Assembly: GCA_017549765.1 (NCBI GenBank)
Contig: JAFYNM010000002.1
Coordinates: forward strand, 1-42,658
Reading direction: 5' to 3'
Source: Bacteroidales bacterium
Lineage (GTDB): Bacteria > Bacteroidota > Bacteroidia > Bacteroidales > WCHB1-69
Length of the DNA: 42,658 nucleotides
Shown here: piece by piece, positions 1-8,521 of the stretch
Position numbering within the stretch: the first letter of the stretch is position 1
Layout: every line of letters begins with the position of its first letter
The notes under the pieces: model-generated
What the model was told of the DNA's origin: nothing
The model's database searches: none
Seen by the model: the letters and a program-made list of their open reading frames with translations, nothing else
Position numbers and translations under genes: made by a program

Positions 1-939
1 GCGCTGGAGCGTCCGCAGGTGTATGTGCTGACGGTGTGGACAGCCCGGCAGCGGCAGAGCGCCAAGCTGGAGAACGCGGGCCGTGGGGGCCGTGACGGCA
101 TCGCCTACGCTGGCATGACGGACAACGGGCCGATGCTGAAGTTGACGCCGGCGCAGCCCTTCTACCTGGGCGACGAGATGCGCTACTCGGGCTATGCGGG
201 GGTGCAGCGGAGCCAGACGGTGACACGCAGCCAAGGAGCGGACGAGACGGTGCAGCTGGTCTTCATCCAGGACGGCAGTCCCTGCCCGGGCTCCGCCACG
301 GTGACGGACATTGACGGCAATGTCTATAACACGGTGCACATCGGCGACCAGTGCTGGATGCGGGAGAACCTGCGGGTGACGCGCTATGAGGACGGCAATA
401 TCATTCCTAATTATGGCTATAGCTACGACTTTCCTTGTCGCTATGCCCCTAACAACGATGACAGCCAAGTCCCCGTTTATGGCTATCTGTACAACTGGCC
501 TGCTGCCATGGGTGGCGCCACATCTTCAGATGCCGTGCCCTCTGGTGTGCAGGGCGCTTGTCCTAATGGGTGGCATCTTCCCAGCGAAGAAGAGTGGGCA
601 ACGTTGTGGTATTATATGAACGGGCAAACACGCTATGCGTGTTACACCAATGGGGATAACTATTTCTCTAAGGCTTTGTCTTCCACATCCGGGTGGGATG
701 TGACCACCTATCCCTGTTCTCCGGGAAACGACCAGAGTCAGAATAATGCCAGCGGCTTCAACGCCTATCCGGCTGGCTATTGTTATGAAGGAACTCCTAT
801 TTGCTTTGGCTATAACACCCTTTTCTGGTGTGCTACGCAAAGCGTATGTTTTGGCTTGGTGTGTGGTTCGAATCGTACCTATTGGACCCATCATGATAAC
901 AATTCGTCCGGCTTTTCCGTCCGTTGTGTGAAAGATTAA
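1..939 (+). CDS. FISUMP domain surface protein, 3' part
   Basis: The frame is open from base 1 (A-L-E-R-P-Q-V-Y...), so the true start lies upstream and only the last 312 codons are present. From about residue 95 the protein shows the FISUMP domain (Fibrobacter succinogenes major paralogous domain): TVTDIDGNVYNTVHIGDQCW, then MRENLRVTRYEDG, a G-CPNGWHLPSEEEW motif and a C-terminal GFSVRCV segment. This family is common on the surface of Bacteroidota and Fibrobacter; its biochemical role is not known. The first 390 bases are clearly richer in GC (about 70 percent in the first 60 bases) than the rest (about 45 percent at 601-660), so the gene looks mosaic. No sorting signal is visible at the C-terminus. 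The domain call is secure; the function is unknown. Confidence 0.85.
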   Translation, partial: ALERPQVYVLTVWTARQRQSAKLENAGRGGRDGIAYAGMTDNGPMLKLTPAQPFYLGDEMRYSGYAGVQRSQTVTRSQGADETVQLVFIQDGSPCPGSATVTDIDGNVYNTVHIGDQCWMRENLRVTRYEDGNIIPNYGYSYDFPCRYAPNNDDSQVPVYGYLYNWPAAMGGATSSDAVPSGVQGACPNGWHLPSEEEWATLWYYMNGQTRYACYTNGDNYFSKALSSTSGWDVTTYPCSPGNDQSQNNASGFNAYPAGYCYEGTPICFGYNTLFWCATQSVCFGLVCGSNRTYWTHHDNNSSGFSVRCVKD

Positions 940-993
940 TGCTGCCTTGTGCATTATTTTTCTACATAGTGCGCCTATTCCAAAATTTTGATG

Positions 994-1001
994 TACTTTT
1001 G
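994..1001 (+). promoter_or_regulatory. -7 promoter element of dut
   Basis: TACTTTTG matches the Bacteroidota -7 consensus TAnnTTTG. It lies 22 bases before the ATG at 1024. A frame can be opened at 988, but that start would sit upstream of this promoter, so the element supports the start at 1024. No clear -33 TTG is seen at the usual distance. Confidence 0.6.
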
Positions 1002-1023
1002 CAGCCTAATTGTCAACAGGCTT

Positions 1024-1470
1024 ATGCAAACATGTAAGATATACAACGCGTCGGGCAATGCGTTGCCGGCGTATGAGAGCGCGACAGCTGCGGGTATGGA
1101 CCTGCGCGCCAACCTGACGGAGCCGGTCACCTTGCAGCCCGGCGAGCGCAAACTGATCCCCACAGGACTCTTTATGGAACTGCCCGAGGGCTATGAGGCC
1201 CAGGTGCGCCCGCGTAGCGGCCTTGCCATCAAACACGGCATCACCGTTCTCAACAGTCCCGGCACCATTGATCCCGACTACCGCGGCGAGGTGATGGTCA
1301 TCCTCATCAACCACTCCGACGTGCCCTTCCAGATCCAGCATGGCGACCGCATCGCCCAGATGGTGATCGCCCAATACCAACAGATCCAATGGCAGCCCGT
1401 CGCCAGCGTGGAGGAACTCTCCTCGACGGAGCGCGGCGCCGGCGGGTTCGGCCATAGCGGTAAAAAATAG
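1024..1470 (+). CDS. dut: dUTP diphosphatase (dUTPase)
   Basis: Hydrolyses dUTP to dUMP and pyrophosphate, which keeps uracil out of DNA and supplies dUMP for thymidylate synthesis; a cytoplasmic homotrimer in this family. All five dUTPase motifs are visible: AGMDLRA (1), RPRSGLA (2), [10 protein letters not shown] (3), GDRIAQM (4) and the C-terminal glycine-rich arm [12 protein letters not shown] (5), where GHSG replaces the more usual GSTG. The length of 148 residues is normal. The start at ATG 1024 is chosen because the promoter overlaps the longer alternative start at 988. The next gene begins 3 bases after the stop, so dut probably shares a transcript with the TPR gene. Confidence 0.95.
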   Translation: MQTCKIYNASGNALPAYESATAAGMDLRANLTEPVTLQPGERKLIPTGLFMELPEGYEAQVRPRSGLAIKHGITVLNSPGTIDPDYRGEVMVILINHSDVPFQIQHGDRIAQMVIAQYQQIQWQPVASVEELSSTERGAGGFGHSGKK

Positions 1471-1473
1471 CGT

Positions 1474-2838
1474 ATGAAGAGACTTGTATTATATCTGCTA
1501 CTATCCATGGTCCTGTTTCTGCCTGCCTCCTATGGCCAGGCGAAGAAACAGCGTCAGGTGGCCGCCACCGATCAGGCCTCTGTGAGCGCCCGCAAGATCG
1601 CCGTTGCCTTTACAGAAGGCCTTAAAGCCTATTACACCGGCAACACCAACGAGGCCCTCAAGGTGTTCAACGGCATCCTGCTCGACAACCCCAAACATGA
1701 CGCCTCCCACTTCATGCTGGCCAAGATCGATGCCGACAAGAAAGACTATCACTCCGCCATCAGCCACCTGCAGTCGGCGGCTAAAATCGACAAGAAGAAT
1801 GTCTGGTACAAGGTCGAAATGGCGACCAACTACCAGGAACTCCAAGACTATGCCGCCGCCGCCAAGCTGTGGGAACAGATCTGCAAGGAGAAGAACAACA
1901 ACGAATACTATCTGATGTCGTTGGCCGGCTGCTACTATGAAATGCAACGCTACGACAAGATGATACAGGTCTATGACCGCCTCGAGAATATCATTGGATA
2001 CCAGGATGAGCTGACCCAGTATAAGGTGCAGGTCTATCTGGCCATGGACAAGGTGAAAGAGGCTGTGGGCGAGTACGACAAGCTCATCAAGATATATCCC
2101 AATAACGCGGATTACTATTTGAAGGCGGCGACCATCTATGCCAGCAACGACATGATAGAAAAGGCAATGCCCTATTTTGCCAAAGCCGCCGAGCTGGATC
2201 CTTCCAACGCGGAGATGCAGATCAACCTTTTCAGCTATTGGTTCTATCAAAAGGACCAACCGCAGACAGCACATTTCATGACCTTGGCTTTCCAGTCCCC
2301 CAAAGTCACCTGGCCCGAGAAACGGTCCATGGTGTCGCAGTTTCTGGCTACCTTCAACAATGTGGAGGCGGCAGAGACGGCCCGGCAACTGCTGGAAGAG
2401 GAGTTGAAGAACAGTCCCGATAATGCGGAGGTGTATGCCTATCTGGCGGGCGTCTATCTGGCAGAGAAAAAAATGCGTATGTGTGCCGACACCTTCGAAC
2501 GCGCCTTCCAGCTGGACCCGTCCCTGTTGGCTGACTTCTTCAAGCCATACCTCGCCTCAGTGGAGTCGTTGAACGAGTGGACCCGCCTGATTCCTTTTGA
2601 GAACGAGCTGTTGGAACTCTACCCGCAAAATGCCCATGTCTATATGCTGCTGGGAAGCGCCTATTATGATGGGAAGAATTATGACAAGGCGATATCCCTG
2701 TTCCAGAAGGCCGAGTCGTTTGCCTTTGAGAAACAAGACATATATAATATATGTATATCTTTGAAGCAGGCTTATGAACAGAAAGGGAATACGGGAAAAG
2801 CCTTCGAGTACGACCGAAAAGCCCAAAAATACAAATAA
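1474..2838 (+). CDS. exported tetratricopeptide repeat protein
   Basis: A protein of 454 residues with a signal peptide (MKRLVLYLLLSMVLFLPA, cleaved near SYGQA) and a body made almost entirely of TPR helices; typical units include AFTEGLKAYYTGNTNEALKV, HFMLAKIDADKKDYHSAISH and VYMLLGSAYYDGKNYDKAIS near the C-terminus. TPR arrays bind other proteins; in Bacteroidota such periplasmic or lipid-anchored TPR proteins are common and mostly uncharacterised. No lipobox cysteine follows the signal peptide, so a soluble periplasmic location is inferred. It starts 3 bases after dut and ends 9 bases before hpt, which suggests cotranscription without a clear functional link. The specific role is unknown. 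Confidence 0.85.
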   Translation: MKRLVLYLLLSMVLFLPASYGQAKKQRQVAATDQASVSARKIAVAFTEGLKAYYTGNTNEALKVFNGILLDNPKHDASHFMLAKIDADKKDYHSAISHLQSAAKIDKKNVWYKVEMATNYQELQDYAAAAKLWEQICKEKNNNEYYLMSLAGCYYEMQRYDKMIQVYDRLENIIGYQDELTQYKVQVYLAMDKVKEAVGEYDKLIKIYPNNADYYLKAATIYASNDMIEKAMPYFAKAAELDPSNAEMQINLFSYWFYQKDQPQTAHFMTLAFQSPKVTWPEKRSMVSQFLATFNNVEAAETARQLLEEELKNSPDNAEVYAYLAGVYLAEKKMRMCADTFERAFQLDPSLLADFFKPYLASVESLNEWTRLIPFENELLELYPQNAHVYMLLGSAYYDGKNYDKAISLFQKAESFAFEKQDIYNICISLKQAYEQKGNTGKAFEYDRKAQKYK

Positions 2839-2847
2839 CGATCAGCT

Positions 2848-3396
2848 ATGCAAGAGGAAGTTACCATTCTAGACAAGACATTTGTCAAATATATCCGGGA
2901 TGAGGAGATTAATGCCGCCGTCGCGCATGTGGCCGCTCAGATCAACCACGACTACCAGGAGGAGCCGCCCCTGATTCTGATCACGCTCAACGGTGCCATC
3001 GTCTTTGCCGTCGATCTGCTCAAGCAGTTGACCGTCAACGCGCGCATCACCTGCGTGAAGATCTCGTCTTACCAAGGCACGCAATCTACCAACAAGATCA
3101 ACCAGCTGATCGGCCTCTCCGATGATGTGCGCGGCAAGCGCGTGCTCATCGTGGAAGACATCGTGGACACCGGCCGCACCTACCAACATCTGTGGGATAT
3201 GTTGCACGAGGCGGGTGTCAAGGAGGTGCGCATCGCCACCATGACGCTGAAGCCCGATGCTTACAAACTGGATCTGCCCGTCCATTATGTGGGCTTCTCC
3301 ATCCCTAACAAGTTCGTCATCGGTCGCGGACTCGACTACGATGGCTACGGGAGACAACTTCCCGACATCTACCAGCTGAAAACGCAGGAAGTTTAA
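2848..3396 (+). CDS. hpt: hypoxanthine phosphoribosyltransferase
   Basis: Purine salvage enzyme that joins hypoxanthine (often also guanine) to PRPP to give the nucleotide; cytoplasmic. The PRPP-binding loop is clear: VLIVEDIVDTGRT around residues 95-107, preceded by the early ITLNGAIVFAVDLL segment and followed by the purine-contact region KPDAYKLDLPVHYVGFSIPN and the C-terminal VIGRGLDYDGYGR. The length of 182 residues fits bacterial Hpt. It lies 9 bases after the TPR gene. Its stop codon falls inside the first unit of a 7-base repeat array that fills the gap to adk. Confidence 0.95.
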   Translation: MQEEVTILDKTFVKYIRDEEINAAVAHVAAQINHDYQEEPPLILITLNGAIVFAVDLLKQLTVNARITCVKISSYQGTQSTNKINQLIGLSDDVRGKRVLIVEDIVDTGRTYQHLWDMLHEAGVKEVRIATMTLKPDAYKLDLPVHYVGFSIPNKFVIGRGLDYDGYGRQLPDIYQLKTQEV

Positions 3397-3461
3397 CCTT
3401 TAACCTTGAACTCTATACTTTAAACTGATAACTGACAACTGATAACTGACAACTGATAACT
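3392..3461 (-). repeat. 7-base tandem array (AGTTNNN), 10 units
   Basis: Ten consecutive 7-mers, read on the + strand as TTTAACC twice, TTGAACT, CTATACT, TTAAACT, then GATAACT and GACAACT alternating to a total of five. On the - strand the better-conserved units are AGTTATC and AGTTGTC. The first unit contains the hpt stop codon (TAA at 3394-3396). The array occupies most of the 80-base hpt-adk gap and has no inverted symmetry that would make it a terminator. Confidence 0.8.
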
Positions 3462-3476
3462 ATAAATAGCACAACA

Positions 3477-4049
3477 ATGAATATCATTCTTTTCGGTGCC
3501 CCCGGTAGCGGGAAAGGCACGCAAGCCAAGCTTCTGACAGAAAAATACGGTTTCGACCACGTCTCCACCGGAGACCTTTTCCGTTATGAGATGTCCCATA
3601 ACACACCTTTGGGCATCAAGGCCAAGGAGATCATCAACCGTGGCGACCTCTGTCCAGACGACATCACCATGGGTATGCTCAAGAACCATATCGTCAGCCA
3701 TGCCGACAGCTGTGGTTTCATCTTCGACGGGGTGCCCCGCACCATTCATCAGGCCGAGATGCTGGATGATGAGAAGATGTTTGACACCACGAAAGTGGAT
3801 ATGGTCTTGTATCTCTTCGTCGAGATGGAGGAAGTTGAGCGTCGTATTCTGAGACGCGCTCAGATTGAGAATCGTGCTGACGACACGCCCGAAGCTATCA
3901 AGGTGCGTGTACAGAACTTCTTCGACCAGACCATGCCGTTGGTGGACTACTATCGCGAACAGGGCAAGCTGGTGCAGGTGGACGGCATGAGGACCATCGA
4001 GGAGGTCTTCGGCAGCCTGTGCGAAGAAATTGACCAGCGTTTGGCATAA
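3477..4049 (+). CDS. adk: adenylate kinase
   Basis: Interconverts ATP plus AMP and two ADP; cytoplasmic and essential. The P-loop GAPGSGKGTQ is at residues 7-16, the AMP-binding STGDLFR follows at about residue 31, and GFIFDGVPRT (a variant of the usual GFPR motif, with V for F) is near residue 80. The LID is short (RRILRRAQIENRADDT) with no zinc cysteines, and at 190 residues the enzyme belongs to the short form common in Bacteroidota. The TAA stop overlaps the dxr ATG by one base (TAATG), so the two genes are probably translationally coupled. Confidence 0.95.
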   Translation: MNIILFGAPGSGKGTQAKLLTEKYGFDHVSTGDLFRYEMSHNTPLGIKAKEIINRGDLCPDDITMGMLKNHIVSHADSCGFIFDGVPRTIHQAEMLDDEKMFDTTKVDMVLYLFVEMEEVERRILRRAQIENRADDTPEAIKVRVQNFFDQTMPLVDYYREQGKLVQVDGMRTIEEVFGSLCEEIDQRLA

Positions 4050-5215
4050 TGAACGCTGCTGAACACAAGAGAAGAATCGCCTTGCTGGGCTCCACGGGCT
4101 CCATGGGCGTGCAGTCCCTGGAGGTGATTGCACAATATCCCGATTTGTTGCAGCTGGAGGTCATTGCGGCCAACAGCAGTGCGGACCTGCTCATCCAGCA
4201 GGCGCGGACCTACAAGCCCAACATTGTGGTGGCGGTTCAGGAGGAGGCGTGGCGCAAGGTCAAGGAGGCGTTGCAAGACGAGGATGTCAAGGTCTTCTGC
4301 GGTGAACAGTCGTTGTGTGATGTCTGCGAGATGGAGTGTGTCGATATGGTGCTCTCCTGCATCGTGGGCGTTGCCGGCCTGCGTCCGGTATGGCACGCCA
4401 TCGAGGCAGGCAAGCAGATAGCCCTGGCCAACAAGGAGACCCTTGTGGTGGCCGGCGAGCTGATGACCCGCCGGGCGGCCGAGAACAGAGTACCGCTCCT
4501 GCCCGTCGATTCCGAGCACTCCGCCATCTTCCAGTGTCTCGCTGGAGAACAATATAACGAGATCGAGAAGCTGCTCATCACCGCTTCCGGCGGTCCCTTC
4601 CGCGGACGTCGCAGAGAGGAGCTGGCGGAGGTCACCGTGGAGCAGGCCCTCAAACATCCTAACTGGAGCATGGGCCCCAAGATCACAGTCGATAGCGCCA
4701 CCCTGATGAACAAGGGACTGGAGGTCATCGAGGCCAAATGGCTGTTTGGGGTCCCGTTGGAGAAGATCGAGGTGGTGGTGCATCCCCAGTCGATCATCCA
4801 CTCGATGGTGCAGTTTGCCGACGGATCCGTCAAGGCGCAGCTCGGACTCCCCTCCATGAAGCTGCCCATCCAATATGCGCTGACCTATCCCTTCCGTCAG
4901 CCCAACCAACAGCCGCGGCTCTCTTTCGCCGACTACCCGAGCCTGACCTTCGAGAAGCCGGATATGGAAGTGTTCCCCTGTCTGGGCATTGCCTACGAAT
5001 GTTCCCGGAAGGGCGGCAACCTGCCCTGTGTGATGAACGCCGCCAACGAGGTGGCGGTCGCCTGGTTCCTCCAAGGTCGCATCAAATTCCTGGAGATCGC
5101 CGAGATCATCCGCCAGACCGTGGAGTCGGCATCCTTCTGCGTGCCGCAAAGTGTGGACGAGTACCTGGCCATCGACCGGGAAGTCCGGAAGAAACTGCAA
5201 AAAGAGTACCGCTAA
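4049..5215 (+). CDS. dxr: 1-deoxy-D-xylulose 5-phosphate reductoisomerase
   Basis: Converts DXP to 2-C-methyl-D-erythritol 4-phosphate with NADPH, the first committed step of the MEP isoprenoid pathway. The NADPH-binding GSTGSMG is at residues 13-19, where isoleucine is more usual than methionine. The metal and substrate sites are visible as PVDSEHSAIFQCL, the flexible-loop SGGPFRG, and HPNWSMGPKITVDSATLMNKGLE, which carries the conserved metal-binding glutamate. The length of 388 residues is standard. It overlaps adk and rsgA by one base each (TAATG at both ends), which points to a tightly coupled adk-dxr-rsgA unit. Confidence 0.96.
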   Translation: MNAAEHKRRIALLGSTGSMGVQSLEVIAQYPDLLQLEVIAANSSADLLIQQARTYKPNIVVAVQEEAWRKVKEALQDEDVKVFCGEQSLCDVCEMECVDMVLSCIVGVAGLRPVWHAIEAGKQIALANKETLVVAGELMTRRAAENRVPLLPVDSEHSAIFQCLAGEQYNEIEKLLITASGGPFRGRRREELAEVTVEQALKHPNWSMGPKITVDSATLMNKGLEVIEAKWLFGVPLEKIEVVVHPQSIIHSMVQFADGSVKAQLGLPSMKLPIQYALTYPFRQPNQQPRLSFADYPSLTFEKPDMEVFPCLGIAYECSRKGGNLPCVMNAANEVAVAWFLQGRIKFLEIAEIIRQTVESASFCVPQSVDEYLAIDREVRKKLQKEYR

Positions 5216-6147
5216 TGGAAGGACTGGTGGTGAAATCGACGGGCAGCTGGTATGAGGTGCGCTGTGCGGACGGACAGGTCGTCACCTGCCGCATCCGGGG
5301 CAAGTTCCGCACGCAGGGCATCAAATACACCAACCCCGTGGTGGTGGGCGACACCGTGACCTTCGAGTTGGAGAAGGACGGCACGGGCACCATTGCCAAG
5401 ATCGCTCCGCGCCATAACTACATCGAGCGGAAGTCCACCAATCTCTCCAAGGTCAGTCATCTGATAGCTTCTAATATAGATATTGTATTTCTGGTCGTCA
5501 CCTTGAAGGAGCCCCGCACGTCGTTGGGCTTCATCGACCGTTTTCTGGTGGCGGCCGAGAGCTTCCGGATACCGGTGTGTCTCGTCTTCAACAAGATGGA
5601 CTTGTATGATGAGGAGGGGCGTGCCGAGGTGGATGCGTTGGCAGCCATGTACCGTCAGATTGGTTATGATACGATGTGCACCTCCGTCGTCACGGGTCTG
5701 GGCATAGAAGAGCTACGGAAGCGTCTGGAGGGCAAGGTCGCGTTGTTCAGCGGCCACTCCGGCACGGGGAAGTCGGCACTGGTGAATGCCATAGAGCCCT
5801 CGTTGCAGCTGAGGGTGGGGGAGATCTCCCAGCAGCATCACAAGGGGAAACACACGACCACCTTCGCGGAGATGTTCCCCTTCGCCGGCGGTTACCTGAT
5901 GGACACGCCCGGCATCAAGGAGTTCGGGCTCATCCGTTACGCCAAGGAGGAGGTGCGCGACTACTTCCCTGAGATTCGCGAAATCCAGCATCAATGCAAG
6001 TTCAGCAACTGCCTGCATGTGCAGGAGCCTGGTTGCGCGGTGCTGAAGGCGGTGGAGGAGGGTGCGATCCCCGCCAGCCGCTATCTGAACTACGTCTCCA
6101 TCCTGGAAGACGAGGATATGTCGCTGACAGAGTGGCAACTCCGCTAA
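5215..6147 (+). CDS. rsgA: ribosome small subunit-dependent GTPase A
   Basis: Circularly permuted GTPase that acts in late maturation of the 30S subunit. An N-terminal OB-fold (about residues 1-75) is followed by G motifs in permuted order: NKMD (G4) near residue 126, GHSGTGKSALVNA (G1) near 180 and DTPGIKEFG (G3) near 230. The C-terminal zinc site reads CKFSNCLHVQEPGC, which fits CX4CXHX5C. The length of 310 residues is normal. The ATG at 5215 overlaps the dxr stop; the same frame stays open far upstream (to 4738), but that stretch is only the shifted frame of dxr. The gene directly precedes the ribosomal protein cluster, yet a separate promoter lies between them. Confidence 0.95.
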   Translation: MEGLVVKSTGSWYEVRCADGQVVTCRIRGKFRTQGIKYTNPVVVGDTVTFELEKDGTGTIAKIAPRHNYIERKSTNLSKVSHLIASNIDIVFLVVTLKEPRTSLGFIDRFLVAAESFRIPVCLVFNKMDLYDEEGRAEVDALAAMYRQIGYDTMCTSVVTGLGIEELRKRLEGKVALFSGHSGTGKSALVNAIEPSLQLRVGEISQQHHKGKHTTTFAEMFPFAGGYLMDTPGIKEFGLIRYAKEEVRDYFPEIREIQHQCKFSNCLHVQEPGCAVLKAVEEGAIPASRYLNYVSILEDEDMSLTEWQLR

Positions 6148-6207
6148 AAATTGTCCACTGCGGAGATGAGGTCTGCACCGCTTTTCGGGAGGGCGGAAAT
6201 TGTCCAC
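6148..6207 (+). repeat. 11-base direct repeat behind rsgA
   Basis: AAATTGTCCAC occurs at 6148-6158, directly after the rsgA stop, and again at 6197-6207. Between them a GC-rich stretch can form a weak GCGG/CCGC hairpin (6160-6181) followed by TTTT, which could serve as a poor terminator. The purpose of the pair is unknown. Confidence 0.45.
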
Positions 6208-6240
6208 ATAAAAGCCTCAAAAAAAAATATTTATAAACAA

Positions 6241-6270
6241 TTGGTTGTATAAAAAAAATTATTACTTTTG
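6241..6270 (+). promoter_or_regulatory. promoter of the rplV-rpsE operon
   Basis: TTG at 6241-6243 and TACTTTTG at 6263-6270 are separated by 19 bases, a near-perfect match to the Bacteroidota housekeeping promoter (TTG, N19-21, TAnnTTTG). It shows that the fragmentary ribosomal protein cluster has its own transcription start about 90 bases before rplV. Confidence 0.8.
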
Positions 6271-6277
6271 CCGCCAA

Positions 6278-6325
6278 TTTGATAATGAATGGACTATCAA
6301 AGGCGCAACGGTATATAACCCGTTG
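6278..6325 (+). promoter_or_regulatory. two hairpins in the rplV leader
   Basis: Hairpin 1 pairs TTTGATA (6278-6284) with TATCAAA (6295-6301) around a 10-base loop. Hairpin 2 pairs CAACGG (6306-6311) with CCGTTG (6320-6325) around an 8-base loop. Both stems are perfect and lie in the untranslated leader between the promoter and rplV. Ribosomal protein operons are often autoregulated through such leaders, but the binding protein here is not known. Confidence 0.45.
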
Positions 6326-6366
6326 ATTTTAAAGTAAATAAAAGAAAAATAAAGATTGATAAAACA

Positions 6367-6801
6367 ATGAGTAAGAACAAGAAATTAGCCGCAAATGCGC
6401 GTAAAGAAGCAATGAAAACGGTGTACATGGCTCGATTAGTTGATAATCCGACCTCACCGCGCAAGACCAGAATCATGGCGAATGTGATTCGTGGAAAGAA
6501 TGTGGACTATGCAATGAGCGTACTGAAGTACAGCCGCAGAGAGTCTGCTGAGAAACTGTTGAAATTATTAAAGTCTGCAGTGGCCAACTGGCAGGTTAAG
6601 AACGAAGGTGCCAGATTAGAGGATGCTGATTTGTATGTAAAGACCATCATGGTTGACGGAGGTCGCATGTTGAAGCGTATCCGTACGGCTCCCCAGGGTC
6701 GTGCCAACCGTATCCGCAAGCGTTCCAATCATGTGACGCTGATCATTGCCGACAGAAATACGGAAAATAACAATAATAATATAGAAGAATCACAAAATTA
6801 A
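6367..6801 (+). CDS. rplV: 50S ribosomal protein L22
   Basis: Large-subunit protein lining the exit tunnel. L22 features include [20 protein letters not shown] near the N-terminus and the beta-hairpin end [20 protein letters not shown]. The length of 144 residues includes an asparagine-rich tail ([14 protein letters not shown]), a loosely conserved extension. It is the first gene of the cluster here; in most bacteria rpsJ, rplC, rplD, rplW, rplB and rpsS come before it, and none is present upstream. A leader of about 90 bases with its own promoter precedes it. The ATG is the only reasonable start. Confidence 0.97.
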   Translation: MSKNKKLAANARKEAMKTVYMARLVDNPTSPRKTRIMANVIRGKNVDYAMSVLKYSRRESAEKLLKLLKSAVANWQVKNEGARLEDADLYVKTIMVDGGRMLKRIRTAPQGRANRIRKRSNHVTLIIADRNTENNNNNIEESQN

Positions 6802-6808
6802 AATTAGT

Positions 6809-7558
6809 ATGGGTCAGAAAGTAAATCCGGTAGGCATTCGCCTGGGTATTGTCAGAGGTTGGGATTCTAATTGGTATGGCGGCAAAAATTTCGCCAGTAA
6901 GATTGTCGAGGACGACAAAATCAGAAAATATCTCAACGCCAAGTTTTCCAAAGCCGGTATCTCCAAAATTTACATTGAAAGAACACTGAAGGTAGTCACG
7001 GTGACTATCAGTACCGCTCGTCCGGGCCTTATCATCGGTCAAAAAGGTTCCGAGGTGGACAAACTGAGAGAAGAATTGAAGGTCCTCACGGGCAAAGAGA
7101 TTCAGATCAACATTGTGGAAGTGAAGCGTCCGGATTTGGATGCACAGTTAGTGGCGCAGAACATCGCCCGTCAGATCGAGGGTCGTGTGGCATACAAGAA
7201 AGCCATCAAGACGGCCATCAGTTCCACGATGCGTGCGCAGGCACAGGGTATCAAGATCACGGCTTCCGGCCGTCTGGGCGGAGCTGAAATGGCCCGTGTC
7301 GAGCACTTCAAAGAGGGTCGTATCCCCTTGCACACGTTGAGAGCCGACATCGACTATGCATTGGTCGAGGCCAACACCACCTATGGTTGCATCGGTGTGA
7401 AGGTGTGGATCTGTCGTGAGATTGTCTATGGCAAGCGCGACCTCTTCGCCATCCAGGATGCAGGCAAGGACAGCAAGGCACCTCAGAGACGTATGTTCAG
7501 AGGTGGCAACCGCAAAGGTGGCAATGCTCCCCGCAACAACAACAGAAATAATAACTAA
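6809..7558 (+). CDS. rpsC: 30S ribosomal protein S3
   Basis: Small-subunit head protein. It opens with [20 protein letters not shown], the signature S3 start, followed by the KH-type domain ([18 protein letters not shown]) and the C-terminal half ([28 protein letters not shown]). At 249 residues it ends in a basic glycine- and asparagine-rich tail ([15 protein letters not shown]) typical of the phylum. It starts 7 bases after rplV. A 61-base gap before rplP holds no promoter that I can see. Confidence 0.97.
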   Translation: MGQKVNPVGIRLGIVRGWDSNWYGGKNFASKIVEDDKIRKYLNAKFSKAGISKIYIERTLKVVTVTISTARPGLIIGQKGSEVDKLREELKVLTGKEIQINIVEVKRPDLDAQLVAQNIARQIEGRVAYKKAIKTAISSTMRAQAQGIKITASGRLGGAEMARVEHFKEGRIPLHTLRADIDYALVEANTTYGCIGVKVWICREIVYGKRDLFAIQDAGKDSKAPQRRMFRGGNRKGGNAPRNNNRNNN

Positions 7559-7619
7559 AAAGTACCGACGCCAAGATGCCGGTCATCAATAATAAATAAA
7601 AATCTAAACATTTAAAGCA

Positions 7620-8045
7620 ATGTTACAACCGAAAAAAACCAAATACAGAAGGCCGCAGAAAGGCAGAATGAAATCCATCACCAAACGTGGTGCGGAGATT
7701 TCCTTCGGCTCTTTTGCTCTGAAAACGCTGGATCAATGTTGGATCAGCGCCCGCCAAATAGAGGCTGCCCGTCAGGCCATCACTCGTGAGATGAAGCGTG
7801 AGGGTCAGCTCTGGATTCGCATTTTCCCCGATCGTCCCGTGACCGCCAAGGGTTTGGGTGTACGTATGGGTAAAGGTAAAGGTACTCCCGAGTCTTGGGC
7901 CGCACGTGTCAGCCCGGGCCGCATCCTGTTCGAAGCCGACGGCATTCCATTGGAAGTCGCCCGTGAAGCTATGCGCCTCGGAGCCCAGAAACTCCCTGTA
8001 CACACCAAGTTTATTATCAGAAGAGATTATTCAGCAGAAATTTAA
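7620..8045 (+). CDS. rplP: 50S ribosomal protein L16
   Basis: Large-subunit protein near the A-site tRNA. It begins [20 protein letters not shown] and carries the L16 core ([33 protein letters not shown]). The length of 141 residues matches the family. It is followed by rpmC after 5 bases. Confidence 0.97.
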   Translation: MLQPKKTKYRRPQKGRMKSITKRGAEISFGSFALKTLDQCWISARQIEAARQAITREMKREGQLWIRIFPDRPVTAKGLGVRMGKGKGTPESWAARVSPGRILFEADGIPLEVAREAMRLGAQKLPVHTKFIIRRDYSAEI

Positions 8046-8050
8046 GCGTT

Positions 8051-8251
8051 ATGAAACAGTCAGTAATTAGAGAACTTACCACGGCCGAAGTGAAAGAAAG
8101 ACTCGCCGTCGAGAAAGAGAACTTGGTGAAAATGAGACTCAATCACGCCATTTCTCCCCTGGAAAATCCCCACTCAATCAGAGATCAACGCAGAACAATC
8201 GCCAGATTGCACACTGAGTTGCGCCAACGTGAATTAAATGAAAATAAATAA
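8051..8251 (+). CDS. rpmC: 50S ribosomal protein L29
   Basis: Short helical protein at the tunnel exit that helps dock trigger factor and the signal recognition particle. Its 66 residues start [18 protein letters not shown] and contain the family core [20 protein letters not shown] and [15 protein letters not shown]. Its position between rplP and rpsQ is the universal one. Confidence 0.95.
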   Translation: MKQSVIRELTTAEVKERLAVEKENLVKMRLNHAISPLENPHSIRDQRRTIARLHTELRQRELNENK

Positions 8252-8264
8252 TATCACCGTAGTT

Positions 8265-8519
8265 ATGGAAAGAAATACTAGAAAAGTGAGAGAAGGTGTC
8301 GTTGTAAGCGACAAAATGGATAAGTCTATCGTAATTAAGGTGGAACGCAAGATGAAACACCCGATCTACGGAAAGTTCCTGAAACGTTCAACCAAGTTTA
8401 TGGCTCACGATGAGAAGAATGAATGCCATATTGGTGATAGAGTTAGAATTATGGAAACCAGACCCTTGAGCAAAAACAAGTGCTGGCGATTAGTAGAAAT
8501 CTTAGAAAGAGCTAAATAG
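8265..8519 (+). CDS. rpsQ: 30S ribosomal protein S17
   Basis: Primary 16S rRNA-binding protein with an OB fold. [20 protein letters not shown] at the N-terminus and the later [26 protein letters not shown] block are diagnostic. The start at ATG 8265 gives 84 residues, the normal size; an in-frame ATG at 8238 would add nine residues that overlap the end of rpmC and do not match the family. Confidence 0.96.
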   Translation: MERNTRKVREGVVVSDKMDKSIVIKVERKMKHPIYGKFLKRSTKFMAHDEKNECHIGDRVRIMETRPLSKNKCWRLVEILERAK

Positions 8520-8521
8520 TT

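Noticed and set aside
3950-5200. Long open frame on the - strand opposite adk and dxr
   Set aside because: It mirrors the codon pattern of dxr, has no family motifs and would overlap two certain genes completely. The same holds for the - strand frames opposite the TPR gene (1501-2388), the von Willebrand A gene (35437-36783) and the Gate-type gene (32538-33602).
4738-5214. N-terminal extension of rsgA
   Set aside because: The frame is open upstream but is only the shifted reading of dxr; RsgA begins at the OB fold from ATG 5215.
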